Assembly: GCF_030730875.1 (NCBI RefSeq)
Contig: NZ_JAVAMA010000003.1
Location: 362,919 to 426,918, forward strand
Source: Sphingomonas sp. DG1-23
Lineage (GTDB): Bacteria; Pseudomonadota; Alphaproteobacteria; Sphingomonadales; Sphingomonadaceae
DNA length: 64,000 nt
Reading direction: 5' to 3'
Shown here: positions 38,804 to 47,681 of the stretch, one piece after another
Layout of the letters: every line of letters begins with the position of its first letter
Position numbering within the stretch: position 1 is the first letter of the stretch
Made by a program: the position numbers and the translations under genes
The notes under the pieces: model-generated
What the model was told of the DNA's origin: nothing
The model's input: only the letters and a program-made list of their open reading frames with translations
Databases searched by the model: none

Positions 38804-39345
38804 AGTTGCTCGCGACGGACCTCGCGAACCTGTTCGTCATCGAACCCGAGGTATATGGCGACGATCGCGGTTTCTTCATGGAGAGCTGGTCGTCGCGCAC
38901 GTTCGCCGAGCTCGGTCTCGATGTGACATTCGCACAGGACAATCACAGTCGGTCGGCGTCGGGCGTATTGCGGGGGATCCATTACCAGATCCGCAACCCC
39001 CAAGGTAAGCTGGTGCGCGTCACGGCAGGGCGCGTCTTCGACGTCGCGGTGGATTTGCGCCGCTCTTCGCCGACCTTCGGCAAATGGTTCGGAACCGAGC
39101 TGTCGGGCAAGAACAAGCGAATGCTGTGGGTGCCTCCGGGGTTCGGCCATGCATTCCTGTCTCTCGCGGACGACACGGATTTCCTTTACAAATGCAGCGG
39201 TCTCTACTCGCCCGATGACGAGCGTTGCATTGCCTGGAACGATCCCGATCTTGGCATCGAATGGCCAGCTGAAGTGCCGGCTCCGACGGTGTCTGCGCGC
39301 GACCGCAAGGGCGTCTTCCTGCGCAACGCCGAGGTATATCCGTGA
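38800..39345 (+). CDS. rfbC: dTDP-4-dehydrorhamnose 3,5-epimerase
   Basis: Epimerises C3 and C5 of dTDP-4-keto-6-deoxyglucose. The GTG start overlaps the rfbA stop. At 181 residues it has normal cupin size. It carries GVLRGIHYQ (catalytic His), [18 protein letters not shown], the [13 protein letters not shown] strand and [14 protein letters not shown] overlap couples it to rfbD. There is no rfbB (4,6-dehydratase) in the window, so the cell must obtain that activity from another locus. Confidence 0.95.
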   Translation: MKLLATDLANLFVIEPEVYGDDRGFFMESWSSRTFAELGLDVTFAQDNHSRSASGVLRGIHYQIRNPQGKLVRVTAGRVFDVAVDLRRSSPTFGKWFGTELSGKNKRMLWVPPGFGHAFLSLADDTDFLYKCSGLYSPDDERCIAWNDPDLGIEWPAEVPAPTVSARDRKGVFLRNAEVYP

Positions 39346-40211
39346 AGGTCCTGGTGACGGGGGCAAATGGCCAGGTCGGTTTGGCGATCGCGCGAACAGC
39401 GCCTGCTGAAGCCGAAGTGATCGCATTGAGCAGAAATGAGCTAGACATCTGCAATCCCTCCGCGATGACCGCGATCATCGCGGCGATCAATCCGGACGTC
39501 GTCATCAACGCGGCGGGTTATACTCAAGTCGATAAGGCTGAATCCGAAGAAAGGACCGCGTTCCGGACGAACGGAGATGCAGTGGGCGATCTCGCCCGGC
39601 TCTGCGAGATGGCAGGGGCGAAACTGGTCCATTTTTCGACCGATTTCGTATTCGATGGCGCCAAGGGCTCGCCTTATGCAATTGACGATTCGCCCGCACC
39701 GCTATCGATTTACGGGCGTAGCAAGCTGGCCGGCGAACAGGCGGCCCTGTCCATGCGCGACGCCCTCGTGATACGCACCGCGTGGGTCTATTCCGAAAGC
39801 GGCGACAATTTCGTGAAAACAATGCTGGGGAAGTTCCAGCAGAGCCGCCCTGTCAAGGTCGTAAGCGATCAGGTCGGGAGCCCGACGAGCGCGCATTCGC
39901 TGGCCAAGGCCGTCTGGGGTCTGATTGCCCAGAGAGCGACCGGCCTGCATCATTTCACCGATGCCGGTGTTTGCTCGTGGTACGATTTTGCAGTCGCCAT
40001 ATCCGAAGAGGCATTGGCCGTCGGCATCATAGGCGATCCGCCGGTGATTATTCCCATCAGATCGGAAGATTATCCGGCGGCGGCAAGCCGGCCCAGCTTT
40101 AGCGTTCTCGACAAATGGCCAAGCTGGGGTCTTCTTGGCGGACCGGCGCAGCATTGGCGTACGGAGCTGAAGCAGGTGTTGGCGAGCCTGAAAGGCGATC
40201 GGAATGACTAG
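39342..40211 (+). CDS. rfbD: dTDP-4-dehydrorhamnose reductase
   Basis: Short-chain reductase that completes dTDP-L-rhamnose. The N-terminal Rossmann motif VLVTGANGQVGLAIA is followed by VVINAAGYTQVDKAE, FSTDFVFDG, YGRSKLAGEQAA (the catalytic YxxxK) and VIRTAWVYSESGDNFVKTML, in RmlD order. The length of 289 residues is normal. The sugar is probably used by the glycosyltransferases further on (47678 or 53159) or by a cell-surface polysaccharide made elsewhere. Confidence 0.95.
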   Translation: MKVLVTGANGQVGLAIARTAPAEAEVIALSRNELDICNPSAMTAIIAAINPDVVINAAGYTQVDKAESEERTAFRTNGDAVGDLARLCEMAGAKLVHFSTDFVFDGAKGSPYAIDDSPAPLSIYGRSKLAGEQAALSMRDALVIRTAWVYSESGDNFVKTMLGKFQQSRPVKVVSDQVGSPTSAHSLAKAVWGLIAQRATGLHHFTDAGVCSWYDFAVAISEEALAVGIIGDPPVIIPIRSEDYPAAASRPSFSVLDKWPSWGLLGGPAQHWRTELKQVLASLKGDRND

Positions 40212-40226
40212 CATTCTGATTACGGA

Positions 40227-40268
40227 GGTGCCGGTTCATCGGGGCAAATTTCGCCCGATACTGGCACC
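40227..40268. terminator. Long hairpin after rfbD
   Basis: GGTGCC and GGCACC form the outer arms, and ATCGGG and CCCGAT the inner arms, around GCAAATTTCG. The element starts 15 bases past the rfbD stop and probably ends the rfb transcript. It is followed by about 215 bases, AT-rich in part, which should hold the promoter of the next gene. Confidence 0.55.
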
Positions 40269-40484
40269 CCCGTTATCCCGGCGATCCGCTGATCGTCATG
40301 GACGCACTAACCTGTGCCGGCAATCGCGCCAGCCACGCCGGGATTGCGCGCATAGACTCAAAATGCCACAATTCACCTGATTAATATGCGACTCAAAATT
40401 AGTACGATTATGGTAGAAATCCTGCATCTTTGGAACGAAAGCTAAATATTTTCGCAGTTTCCGCGCGTATTCGGAGGGACGCAT

Positions 40485-41375
40485 ATGTCAATTGAAGTAA
40501 ATTCGATTGGTAATTACGCGTTCGGTGCTCGCGTCAGTGGAATCCACATCGCATGCTTGCAAATCGAGACCCGGCGCGATCAGTTGCGACGCCTCCTGGC
40601 GGAAAAGGGGTTGCTCATTTTCCAGAACATCGCGGCCGATCATCGCTTGCAGATCGCGCTGAGCGAAGTGTTTGGCACCCTTAAAGCCTATCCGCCGGCG
40701 GAATGCGGGGAGATCGATGGGCTCAAGGTCCCCGGCGTCGGGGAAATGACAAGCGCGCCCGGAGCAACGACGGTTGTCGAGATCGACGGCAAACAACTGG
40801 CCGGCTGGATGCCGTGGCACTATGATCAATGCTATAGCGAACGCCCGAATGCCGCCAGAGCGCTGCGTTGCGGGCGACGGGTGCGATCGGGCGGCATGAC
40901 CGGGTTCGTCGATGGCCGAGACCTGTATCGTCATTTCGATCCATCGCTTCGCGACGAGGTTGCCCGCTACGACGTCACTTATGGCCACAATCTCTCCGTC
41001 GCGGACCTGCGCTTTGGCATTCCGGCCGGTTTCCGCGTTGTGCGCACCCCGCAGAAGCGATCGGCGATTCCTCCGTCGACCGAACTCTCCGCCAGCCATC
41101 CCTCGATCCGCGCCTGCGCGTCGGGCGAACCGATCCTGCATGTCTCGCCCTGGATGGCGACCGGCATCGCCGGACGAGCCGATGATGAGGGCAACGCGTT
41201 GCTCGACGCCGTTGCGGGGGAAATTGCGCGACTGGCAGGTTCGTTGGCCTATTTCCACCAATGGGAGCTGTCCGATATCGTGATATGGGACAATTTACGG
41301 ATGCTTCATTCGTCAAGCGGCCACGACCCGTCGGAAACCAGAATCATGTATCGAAGCACGATCCACACCGAATGA
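40485..41375 (+). CDS. TauD/TfdA-type Fe(II)/2-oxoglutarate oxygenase
   Basis: Non-heme iron oxygenase of 296 residues starting after GGAGGG. The facial triad is visible as WHYDQ (His112, Asp114) and the distal His275 in WDNLRMLHSSSGHD, with Arg286 or Arg290 as the 2-oxoglutarate anchor. The fold order matches TauD-family enzymes, the same superfamily as PvcB/IsnB, which act on isonitriles made by PvcA-type synthases. A PvcA/Dit1-type gene lies 15 kb away in the same island, so a role on that product is possible but unproven. The next gene starts within 70 bases on the same strand. Confidence 0.86.
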   Translation: MSIEVNSIGNYAFGARVSGIHIACLQIETRRDQLRRLLAEKGLLIFQNIAADHRLQIALSEVFGTLKAYPPAECGEIDGLKVPGVGEMTSAPGATTVVEIDGKQLAGWMPWHYDQCYSERPNAARALRCGRRVRSGGMTGFVDGRDLYRHFDPSLRDEVARYDVTYGHNLSVADLRFGIPAGFRVVRTPQKRSAIPPSTELSASHPSIRACASGEPILHVSPWMATGIAGRADDEGNALLDAVAGEIARLAGSLAYFHQWELSDIVIWDNLRMLHSSSGHDPSETRIMYRSTIHTE

Positions 41376-41442
41376 GCGGTGCCCCGGAACTGCCTTGAAC
41401 GCCCGCCCCGCCCTCCGAACAGCGTCAGACGATTGGTATGCA

Positions 41443-42270
41443 ATGACCCGCCAGACCTACATTCTGCACGGCAGTTCCCCCAACTGGACAAGGGATCTGC
41501 AATCGATGCGGCATTATGTGCCCGAGCAGGCACTGCGCAGCTACCTCGCCCAGCGCGAGGACCGGTTCGTCGAACCCGACGCGTGCGCGGAAGGCGATGT
41601 GTTGACCGTCGACGATTCGACCCGCGCGGGTTTCGAGACCTGTCTGATCGCGCGCGAGCTGGGCCACGAAATCACCCTCTTCGTAAATCCTTCGCAGATC
41701 ATTTCCGGTAATGATTACTGGTTCAGCCGCTTCGATGCCCTGGTCGATGGACGCACGGTCAATTCGTGCATGTTCCAGGGCGTGGCCTATGATCTCGATT
41801 CAAGAGAACAGTTGCGCAAGTTCCGCTTCGCGGTCCGGCCGCTGCTATTGACCGCGCGCGAGACAGCGGCACACCGCTTGCTCGACGAAGTCGAACGCCT
41901 GCTTGGCGCGGAAGACGCCAAGATCGGCGAACACGCCCGGACCATGACTCGCAGCCAGTTCGATGAATTGTGCCGGGCCGGCGTTCGGATCGGAAACCAT
42001 GGCTGGGACCATCAGTGCATCAGCGCGCTCGATCCACAGCAACAGCGCGAGCAGCTGATTGCCGCCGGCGATTGGTTGAGAGCCGCATCCGGACAGCCGG
42101 TTGTTGATTATGCCGTACCCTTCGGGCTCGAACGTCTGCACGCCGAGGCCCGGCCCGCCTGCACGGGAACCGTGTATCTGGTCGATCCGGGCCTGCCGCC
42201 CGAAGCAGCAGGCGAGGGCAATCTCTTTCGCAGCAATCTGACGCCGATGTTGCAGGAGAGCGCGGCCTGA
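41443..42270 (+). CDS. NodB-like polysaccharide deacetylase family protein
   Basis: Protein of about 275 residues; the start is uncertain, and a TTG at 41395 would add 16 residues. The NodB pattern includes LTVDDSTRAGFE (metal-binding Asp pair), HEITLFVNP, and GVRIGNHGWDHQCISALD with the HxxxH metal motif. No signal peptide is seen, so it may act on a cytoplasmic N-acetylated or N-formylated intermediate instead of a wall polymer. It is paired with the TauD-type oxygenase upstream, separated by about 70 bases. The substrate is unknown. Confidence 0.78.
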   Translation: MTRQTYILHGSSPNWTRDLQSMRHYVPEQALRSYLAQREDRFVEPDACAEGDVLTVDDSTRAGFETCLIARELGHEITLFVNPSQIISGNDYWFSRFDALVDGRTVNSCMFQGVAYDLDSREQLRKFRFAVRPLLLTARETAAHRLLDEVERLLGAEDAKIGEHARTMTRSQFDELCRAGVRIGNHGWDHQCISALDPQQQREQLIAAGDWLRAASGQPVVDYAVPFGLERLHAEARPACTGTVYLVDPGLPPEAAGEGNLFRSNLTPMLQESAA

Positions 42271-42321
42271 ATCGCCTGGCGCGTCATTTTCGTCTCGCAT
42301 ATCGGCCCGCGAGCGCCCGGA

Positions 42322-44451
42322 TCATTCAACGCTCGCACCGCCCCCGAACTTGTATTTTAACCCGGCAAAGAACACTTGGCCCGGTACGCGAAGCCGGGTC
42401 CGCCTGATGAACTCTTTCGATCTGACGATATCACCATATTCGGTAGTTCCGGAAATATTCGTGAAATTCGCAACGATTTTGAGGTTCCGAGCCAGTTGGT
42501 AACTGTATGAGAGATTAAGCGACGAATAGGCGTCATTAATCCCGTTCGAACTCAGCGAGTTTCCGTATAGTTGCGAACTAAATTGCAACTGCCCCTTTTT
42601 GCTGTGACTCCATGTGACGTCCGCCTTCAATATATAGCTGGTCTGATCGATCCGGTATCGATCTTCATTGATGAGCAGCGACATCTCGCCTCTGAAAATG
42701 TCCGCATCCAGATTGACCTTTAATTTGGACGAGAGCGGAATGTTGAGCGAAGCATCGACGCCATATTTTCTGCTTTCATCCGCATTCTGGAAGGTCGAGA
42801 CGAGGTAGGGCTGATCCGGATCGGGCAGAATGATATGCTCGAGAACCTCGTTTTTCGATTCGTTGAAATACGCTTCGACCGAAAGGCTCATGATGTCGAA
42901 ATCATGATTATATTTTACGGAAAACTTGTCGATCGTTTCGGGCTTGAGGCGCGGATTGCCAACGTTGGTTACGGTGTTGACGACAAGCTGAATCGGAGCG
43001 AGCTCGTCGGCGCTCGGCCGGTTTACCCTGCGACTATACGCAAATGCGACCGAATCATTGGTGTCGAGATCGGAGCTAATCGTCAGACTGGGGCTCCACG
43101 AATCGCTGCTGTTCTCGACCGGGAGTACGGGCCCGTCCTGCCGGATGTTGGAGCTCTGCGTTTCGAACCGCACGCCGCCCCGGATCGACCAGTCGTCGAT
43201 CTTCGTCTTATACTCGAGATAGGCCGCCGAATATCGGTTGCGAATACGGGCCGATGTGCTGGCAGCGGAAACGACTCCACTTTCCGAGAGCGTTCTCGTT
43301 CGCCCGTAATTTATGATGTCGTTGGCGTTTTCCACTTCACCGCCCAGCTTGAGCTGGGACACTTTCGACAGATCGATCCGGTAGTCGAACGAGCCCTTCC
43401 ATACCTTGCCGTCCTGAAGCCAGGACTGGTCGAGCAGCGAATTCGGCGAGGGGTCCTCGCGAAACGTGATGATGTCCGACGACAGCCTGTTCGTAACGTG
43501 ATTTTCATAAGAAATTCTGGCCGACAATTTGTCATTCCCGAACAGCTTTGTGCGATTATATTCGCCCGTCAGCGCATAATAATCATAATCCTGCTCGGCA
43601 GCATCCTTCGTCAGGCCCGTGCTGATCAACCCATCCGACCGCCGGCTCAGGATAGTCGTCGCAGTATAGCGACGTGGCCTGTCCCTGAGCGCCCCTTCCG
43701 CGGAAATGCGAAGGCTGCCGCGATCCGAGATCGCATAGTCGGCATTCAGATTGCCGCTTAAATTCCTGTATGGGACGAACGTCGACCTGTGTTCCGTCAG
43801 CCGGGCAGCATCGCCCCCGCTCGCGTCGAACGTGCGCAGATCGACATCGATGAGGTCGGAACGAACGTCCTCGCGGAAGCCGAGGGTGGTACCAAATGTC
43901 CACTTCCCTGTGCCCGTCGATCCATTGAATGACATATTCCGGCGCCGGTGCGGCGTTCCCAGATTTGCGGAGATTTCTCCCTTTGTTTCGGGCCCGGATG
44001 GCTTCTTCGTGACGATATTGATGACTGCGGCGGCATTTGATCTGAATTCGGCGCCGGGTGACGTGATCACTTCGATCTGGGCGATCGTGCTGGCCGACAT
44101 GGACTGTAGTGCCGCGCCAAGATTGCCGCGCAACGCAGGCGCCGGCCGGCCGTCCACCAATACGACAACCCCTTCGCCATGAACCCGGACGCCGCCGTTT
44201 GCATCGACGCTGACCGAGGGCAAGGTCGTCAGCACGTCGGCGACGCTACCGCTAGCCGCTTGCAGGTTGGCGTCGAGATTATAAACTGTTCGATCATCCT
44301 TCTGCACCACCGCGGGCACAGTAGCTCTCACCACAATTTCAGGATTCTCTTTTTCTTTCGCAGTTTCTTGAGCGGATGCATGTGGAACTGCCCAAGTCGA
44401 GCAGCTGGCGCAAATACTAAATACGATCGAACAATTAAGCTTTTCGATCAT
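42322..44451 (-). CDS. TonB-dependent outer-membrane receptor, OMP beta-barrel type
   Basis: Outer-membrane protein of 709 residues. An N-terminal signal peptide is followed by PEIVVRATVPAVVQKDDRTV and a plug (SVADVLTTLPSVSVDANGGV, VHGEGVVVLVDGRPAPALRG, ASTIAQIEVITSPGAEF, AAAVINIVTKKPSG), then a barrel ending GLKYKFGGG. The plug is of the PF14905-like type used by TonB-dependent receptors for peptides or small molecules rather than glycans. Its 5' part is less GC-rich than the genome. It runs opposite to most of the island and follows the sulfotransferase. It could reimport or sense the island's product. Confidence 0.88.
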   Translation of the reverse strand: MIEKLNCSIVFSICASCSTWAVPHASAQETAKEKENPEIVVRATVPAVVQKDDRTVYNLDANLQAASGSVADVLTTLPSVSVDANGGVRVHGEGVVVLVDGRPAPALRGNLGAALQSMSASTIAQIEVITSPGAEFRSNAAAVINIVTKKPSGPETKGEISANLGTPHRRRNMSFNGSTGTGKWTFGTTLGFREDVRSDLIDVDLRTFDASGGDAARLTEHRSTFVPYRNLSGNLNADYAISDRGSLRISAEGALRDRPRRYTATTILSRRSDGLISTGLTKDAAEQDYDYYALTGEYNRTKLFGNDKLSARISYENHVTNRLSSDIITFREDPSPNSLLDQSWLQDGKVWKGSFDYRIDLSKVSQLKLGGEVENANDIINYGRTRTLSESGVVSAASTSARIRNRYSAAYLEYKTKIDDWSIRGGVRFETQSSNIRQDGPVLPVENSSDSWSPSLTISSDLDTNDSVAFAYSRRVNRPSADELAPIQLVVNTVTNVGNPRLKPETIDKFSVKYNHDFDIMSLSVEAYFNESKNEVLEHIILPDPDQPYLVSTFQNADESRKYGVDASLNIPLSSKLKVNLDADIFRGEMSLLINEDRYRIDQTSYILKADVTWSHSKKGQLQFSSQLYGNSLSSNGINDAYSSLNLSYSYQLARNLKIVANFTNISGTTEYGDIVRSKEFIRRTRLRVPGQVFFAGLKYKFGGGASVE

Positions 44452-44851
44452 AACGCTGTACGCCCATTAATCAGGAAAAAGCGCTCATCGCAGCGATTGA
44501 GTATCGCCAACTGCATATTACAATCTTCAATAAGATGGGTAATGTGGAAGCCTGGAGGGTGCAACCGTTTTGTGCGGCATACCTGAAATCTGGATTCACC
44601 GAGCTTGGCGTGACGGGTTCCGCGGCTTTCGAACGCCGCCCTGCCCGGCGCGATCAGGGTCATCGCCCAAACCGGCTCCCGGCCATATCCCCCACACTCC
44701 TATCCGACTTGCCGTCAGCGCTCATCCTGCACGTGCCACCAGCTATGCCACGGAAACTCTTTGCCAGCCCCTGGTGCGGCGTCTCCGAACCCCACATCCA
44801 GAACTCCAGACGCAATAGAACCAATATTGCGTGCCGGCATCATGGTTTGCT
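44452..44851. other. Intergenic stretch between receptor and sulfotransferase
   Basis: About 400 bases without a clear gene. It should hold the receptor promoter. A minus-strand frame at 44715-44843 could encode a 42-residue peptide with an aromatic-rich end (PWHSWWHV), but its ribosome-binding site is weak and it has no recognised family. Confidence 0.35.
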
Positions 44852-45763
44852 CTACGAAATTCCGAAGTCCGTTCCAAACGTGTTGATCACGGGAAGCGCC
44901 CCCGACGCTTGCGAAGCACATATCCAGTCATACGCCGAGTCTAGTATGGACTGATCGCCCCCCTGCCCGTCGCACGCGGATTGAAGCACGCGTTCCACTT
45001 CACCCAACCACGCGATATCGCGAAGTTCGCCGGGGACGGCATGAGATGTCGAATGCCTCAATCCGCTGTCGAGGAACTTGTCCACATCGTCATTCAGATC
45101 CAGCGGCAGCTGCAAAGCCGCCGCGATCGCGGCAACCTCGCGCCTCCAGTCGTGCAACAGCCCAGCGTAGCTCACATATTTCCGCCGGATATGGCGGGTC
45201 CCGCGTTCGGCCAGCAGGTTGTACTTCAGCCAGAGCGCGGCGGAATGCTCCAATGGCACCCCTTTCCACTTGCGCAGCGAGACCGCAACCTCGGCCGGCG
45301 AACGGACAGGTATCACCACGCGGGGCTCGAGCTCGGCCCGGGCGATGGCCTCGAGCCAAAAAGGCAGCAGATTGCTGATTCTCGGGTCTTTAACCACCAG
45401 CGGTTGCGCACTGTCTTTCACACGACTGATTGCAAGGAATTCGGCTATCTCATCGATGAATTGAGATCGATCCAGACTATCATTCAAAGTATCGGGACAG
45501 ATTGCGGTGTCGAAGAAACTAGACCCAGATGCCTTGAGTATTCTGGCATTGATCTGGACTGCGACTGCAGGCTCCCAAAATCCAGTCGGATTATGGCGGT
45601 TGGGCGTCAGCAACGAATCAGGCAATCTTGCCCCGCATTGCGAGAGAACTCGCGCGGCCGCAGAGGTCCCGCTGCGGGCCATACCAAGAACCAGAATTAC
45701 CGGGCTACGCAAGTTCGTTGCGGAATCGCATCGATCTATTTGCCGGCCTTCAATAGAACCCAT
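44852..45763 (-). CDS. PAPS-type sulfotransferase family protein
   Basis: Protein of 303 residues with a GGAG five bases before the ATG. The 5'-phosphosulfate loop is VLGMARSGTSAAARVL (residues about 24-39), and the 3'-phosphate loop candidate is RVVIPVRSPAEVAVSLRKWK. WLKYNLLAERGTRH and VSYAGLLHDWRREV follow as in bacterial sulfotransferases. It should transfer sulfate from PAPS to a hydroxyl of a sugar or small molecule. It faces away from the radical SAM gene and towards the receptor, and is the only sulfate-adding enzyme in a window with four sulfatases. Confidence 0.85.
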   Translation of the reverse strand: MGSIEGRQIDRCDSATNLRSPVILVLGMARSGTSAAARVLSQCGARLPDSLLTPNRHNPTGFWEPAVAVQINARILKASGSSFFDTAICPDTLNDSLDRSQFIDEIAEFLAISRVKDSAQPLVVKDPRISNLLPFWLEAIARAELEPRVVIPVRSPAEVAVSLRKWKGVPLEHSAALWLKYNLLAERGTRHIRRKYVSYAGLLHDWRREVAAIAAALQLPLDLNDDVDKFLDSGLRHSTSHAVPGELRDIAWLGEVERVLQSACDGQGGDQSILDSAYDWICASQASGALPVINTFGTDFGIS

Positions 45764-46014
45764 GTATTCTCCGCAGAACTATTCATGATTAAACCCGTCG
45801 GACGTCCTCTAAATTATTCCTGCCATAACGAGTTTTTGCCTGAATTTTCGATGATCGGCGCCCTCTTGTCAAACGGGCAAAGGTGAGGCCAGCGATACTC
45901 GAGCCCGAATCAAGACAATAGATAGGGCAGTTTTTGCTGGAAAGCCAAGGCAATAGGGCGGTTGACACCGCAATCTTCGAAAAGCATGCTAGCCTTCCAT
46001 ATAGGGGATAGGGA

Positions 46015-47571
46015 ATGCTGCACCCCGATCAAGTTGTTTCTATTGAACAAAAGTTGGCTGCGGCGAGGTGCGCGTCTCCGCGCTTCCTTCTTCTTTACCC
46101 CCCGCTTCAGTTTTCGGTCGGGGAGGTCGTCAAGCCCGACGGATCGCTCAGCCTGGCGTATCTTGCCGCTGCGCTGCGCGACGCAGGCTACGAAGCAGAT
46201 ATTCTCGATTGTACGGTCGGCTTCGATCGTTCGCCGCTCGATAAAAGTTTCCACAATGTAACCGAGCAGGATAACGGGCTGCTCCGCGTCGGGCTGTCCG
46301 CCGAAGATATATTGAAAGTAGTCGAGCGGTATGATGTCGTGGGTCTGTCGTCGATCTTCACGCCCCAGACCACACCCTGCCTTGAACTTGTCTCGCAGAT
46401 TAAGAGACAATTCCCCGGGAAGCTCATAATCGCGGGCGGCGTCAACGCCCGCAATTTGCGTAACAGGTTCTTTGCCGCGGGCGTCGATTTGATCGCCATG
46501 TCCGAAGCTGAAGCCACCGTGACCCGGCTCGGCGAAGCGCTGCAAGGCGGCGGCTCGATCGCGACGGTGCCGGGCGTCGCCTATTTGGATGAAAGCGGCC
46601 GCGAGCAGAAGACGGCACACGCACCGCTCGTGAAGGATCTAGACGAGTTGCCGATGCCGGCATGGGATTTGCTGCCGATGCAGCAATATTGGACGATTTC
46701 GCGACCGCATGGCGGCAACTTTCCCTTGGGCCAGACGATCCGATATGCGTCGCTGCAGACGTCGCGCGGCTGCCCGTTTCGATGTGCCTATTGCCATATT
46801 TCCAGGGAGCAGGCTGGCTCGGATCACAGCCACATCGGGTCTTTCCGGATGAAATCGGTCGAACGGGTATATCGGGAGTTCGAAACGCTCAAGAATATGG
46901 GTGTCGAATATGTCTTCATCGAGGACGATAGCCTGTTCATGAAGAAACGCAGGGCGATCGACATATTTCGGATGGTCCGCGACCTTGGACTCAAATTGCT
47001 CGACGTAAACGGCATAAATATATGCCACCTGCATAGCGGCAAGCAGGGCACGGACGAATTGCAGGTCGATACCGAGCTGATCGAGGTTCTGGCCGAAGCC
47101 GGTTTCACCTCCCTCGCCTTGCCTTTCGAATCCGCGTCACAGCGTCTTTTGGACAAATATGCTTCGTCGAAATGGAAGATCAGGAATACCAATACTGCAA
47201 AACTGATCCGTACGTTCAACGATTATGGCATCAAGGTCTCCGGCAATTACATGATCGGATACCCCGACGAAACGATCGACGAGATTTTCGAGACGATCAC
47301 GATGGCCAAGCGAAACGTCGAGGAAGGGCTCGACTATGCGCTGTTTTTTGCGGTCGTGCCATTCCCGGGATCCGAACTGTTCGAGATCGCGATACGCGAC
47401 GGTCATATCGACCGCGAGATCGAGCCCGACCAGATGCGCTGGACCAAGTCGATCATGCGCAACCTGAAGGTCGATCCGTCGACATTGGAACATTTGCGTC
47501 AGCTGGCGTGGCTGCTCGTCAATCGCAGCGACTACGTCAAATACAAGCGCGGCATGATCCCAGAGGTATGA
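46015..47571 (+). CDS. B12-binding-domain radical SAM enzyme
   Basis: Protein of 518 residues with AGGGG upstream. An N-terminal cobalamin-binding-type Rossmann domain (FLLLYPPLQF at 24-33, LAYLAAALRDAGYEADILD, VGLSSIFTPQT) precedes the radical SAM barrel with SRGCPFRCAYCHI (Cys253, Cys257, Cys260). FIEDDSLFM, LPFESASQRLLD and GNYMIGYPDETIDEIFETI are typical of class B-like enzymes. The cobalamin lower-ligand motif DxHxxG is not seen, so B12 could be bound base-off. It may methylate an unactivated carbon or join carbon atoms. It opens a tightly coupled row of seven reading frames. Confidence 0.9.
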   Translation: MLHPDQVVSIEQKLAAARCASPRFLLLYPPLQFSVGEVVKPDGSLSLAYLAAALRDAGYEADILDCTVGFDRSPLDKSFHNVTEQDNGLLRVGLSAEDILKVVERYDVVGLSSIFTPQTTPCLELVSQIKRQFPGKLIIAGGVNARNLRNRFFAAGVDLIAMSEAEATVTRLGEALQGGGSIATVPGVAYLDESGREQKTAHAPLVKDLDELPMPAWDLLPMQQYWTISRPHGGNFPLGQTIRYASLQTSRGCPFRCAYCHISREQAGSDHSHIGSFRMKSVERVYREFETLKNMGVEYVFIEDDSLFMKKRRAIDIFRMVRDLGLKLLDVNGINICHLHSGKQGTDELQVDTELIEVLAEAGFTSLALPFESASQRLLDKYASSKWKIRNTNTAKLIRTFNDYGIKVSGNYMIGYPDETIDEIFETITMAKRNVEEGLDYALFFAVVPFPGSELFEIAIRDGHIDREIEPDQMRWTKSIMRNLKVDPSTLEHLRQLAWLLVNRSDYVKYKRGMIPEV

Positions 47572-47681
47572 TCATCGTGGCCGACGTAATCGCACTTCCC
47601 GGATCGCCGTCCGCGCCGGCCGGCGAGCGCGGCCAGCCCGCATTTCGCAGCATTTGGGTCGCCGATACGAGGCGGTCGTGA
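47568..47681 (+). CDS. Possible 37-codon coupled small ORF
   Basis: An ATG overlaps the radical SAM stop (ATGA). The frame runs 37 codons and its TGA overlaps the proposed GTG start of the glycosyltransferase (GTGA). The product begins MIIVADVIALPGSP and ends VADTRRS. It has no recognised family and no strong ribosome-binding site of its own. It may be a translated linker that couples the two genes, or a real small peptide. The double overlap is the only reason to list it. Confidence 0.3.
   Translation: MIIVADVIALPGSPSAPAGERGQPAFRSIWVADTRRS

Noticed and set aside
46015..47571. Radical SAM enzyme as the sulfatase-maturating enzyme for the sulfatases of region 1
   Set aside because: It has an N-terminal cobalamin-type domain and lacks the SPASM-like extra cysteines of anaerobic sulfatase maturases, and it lies 26 kb away in another gene set.
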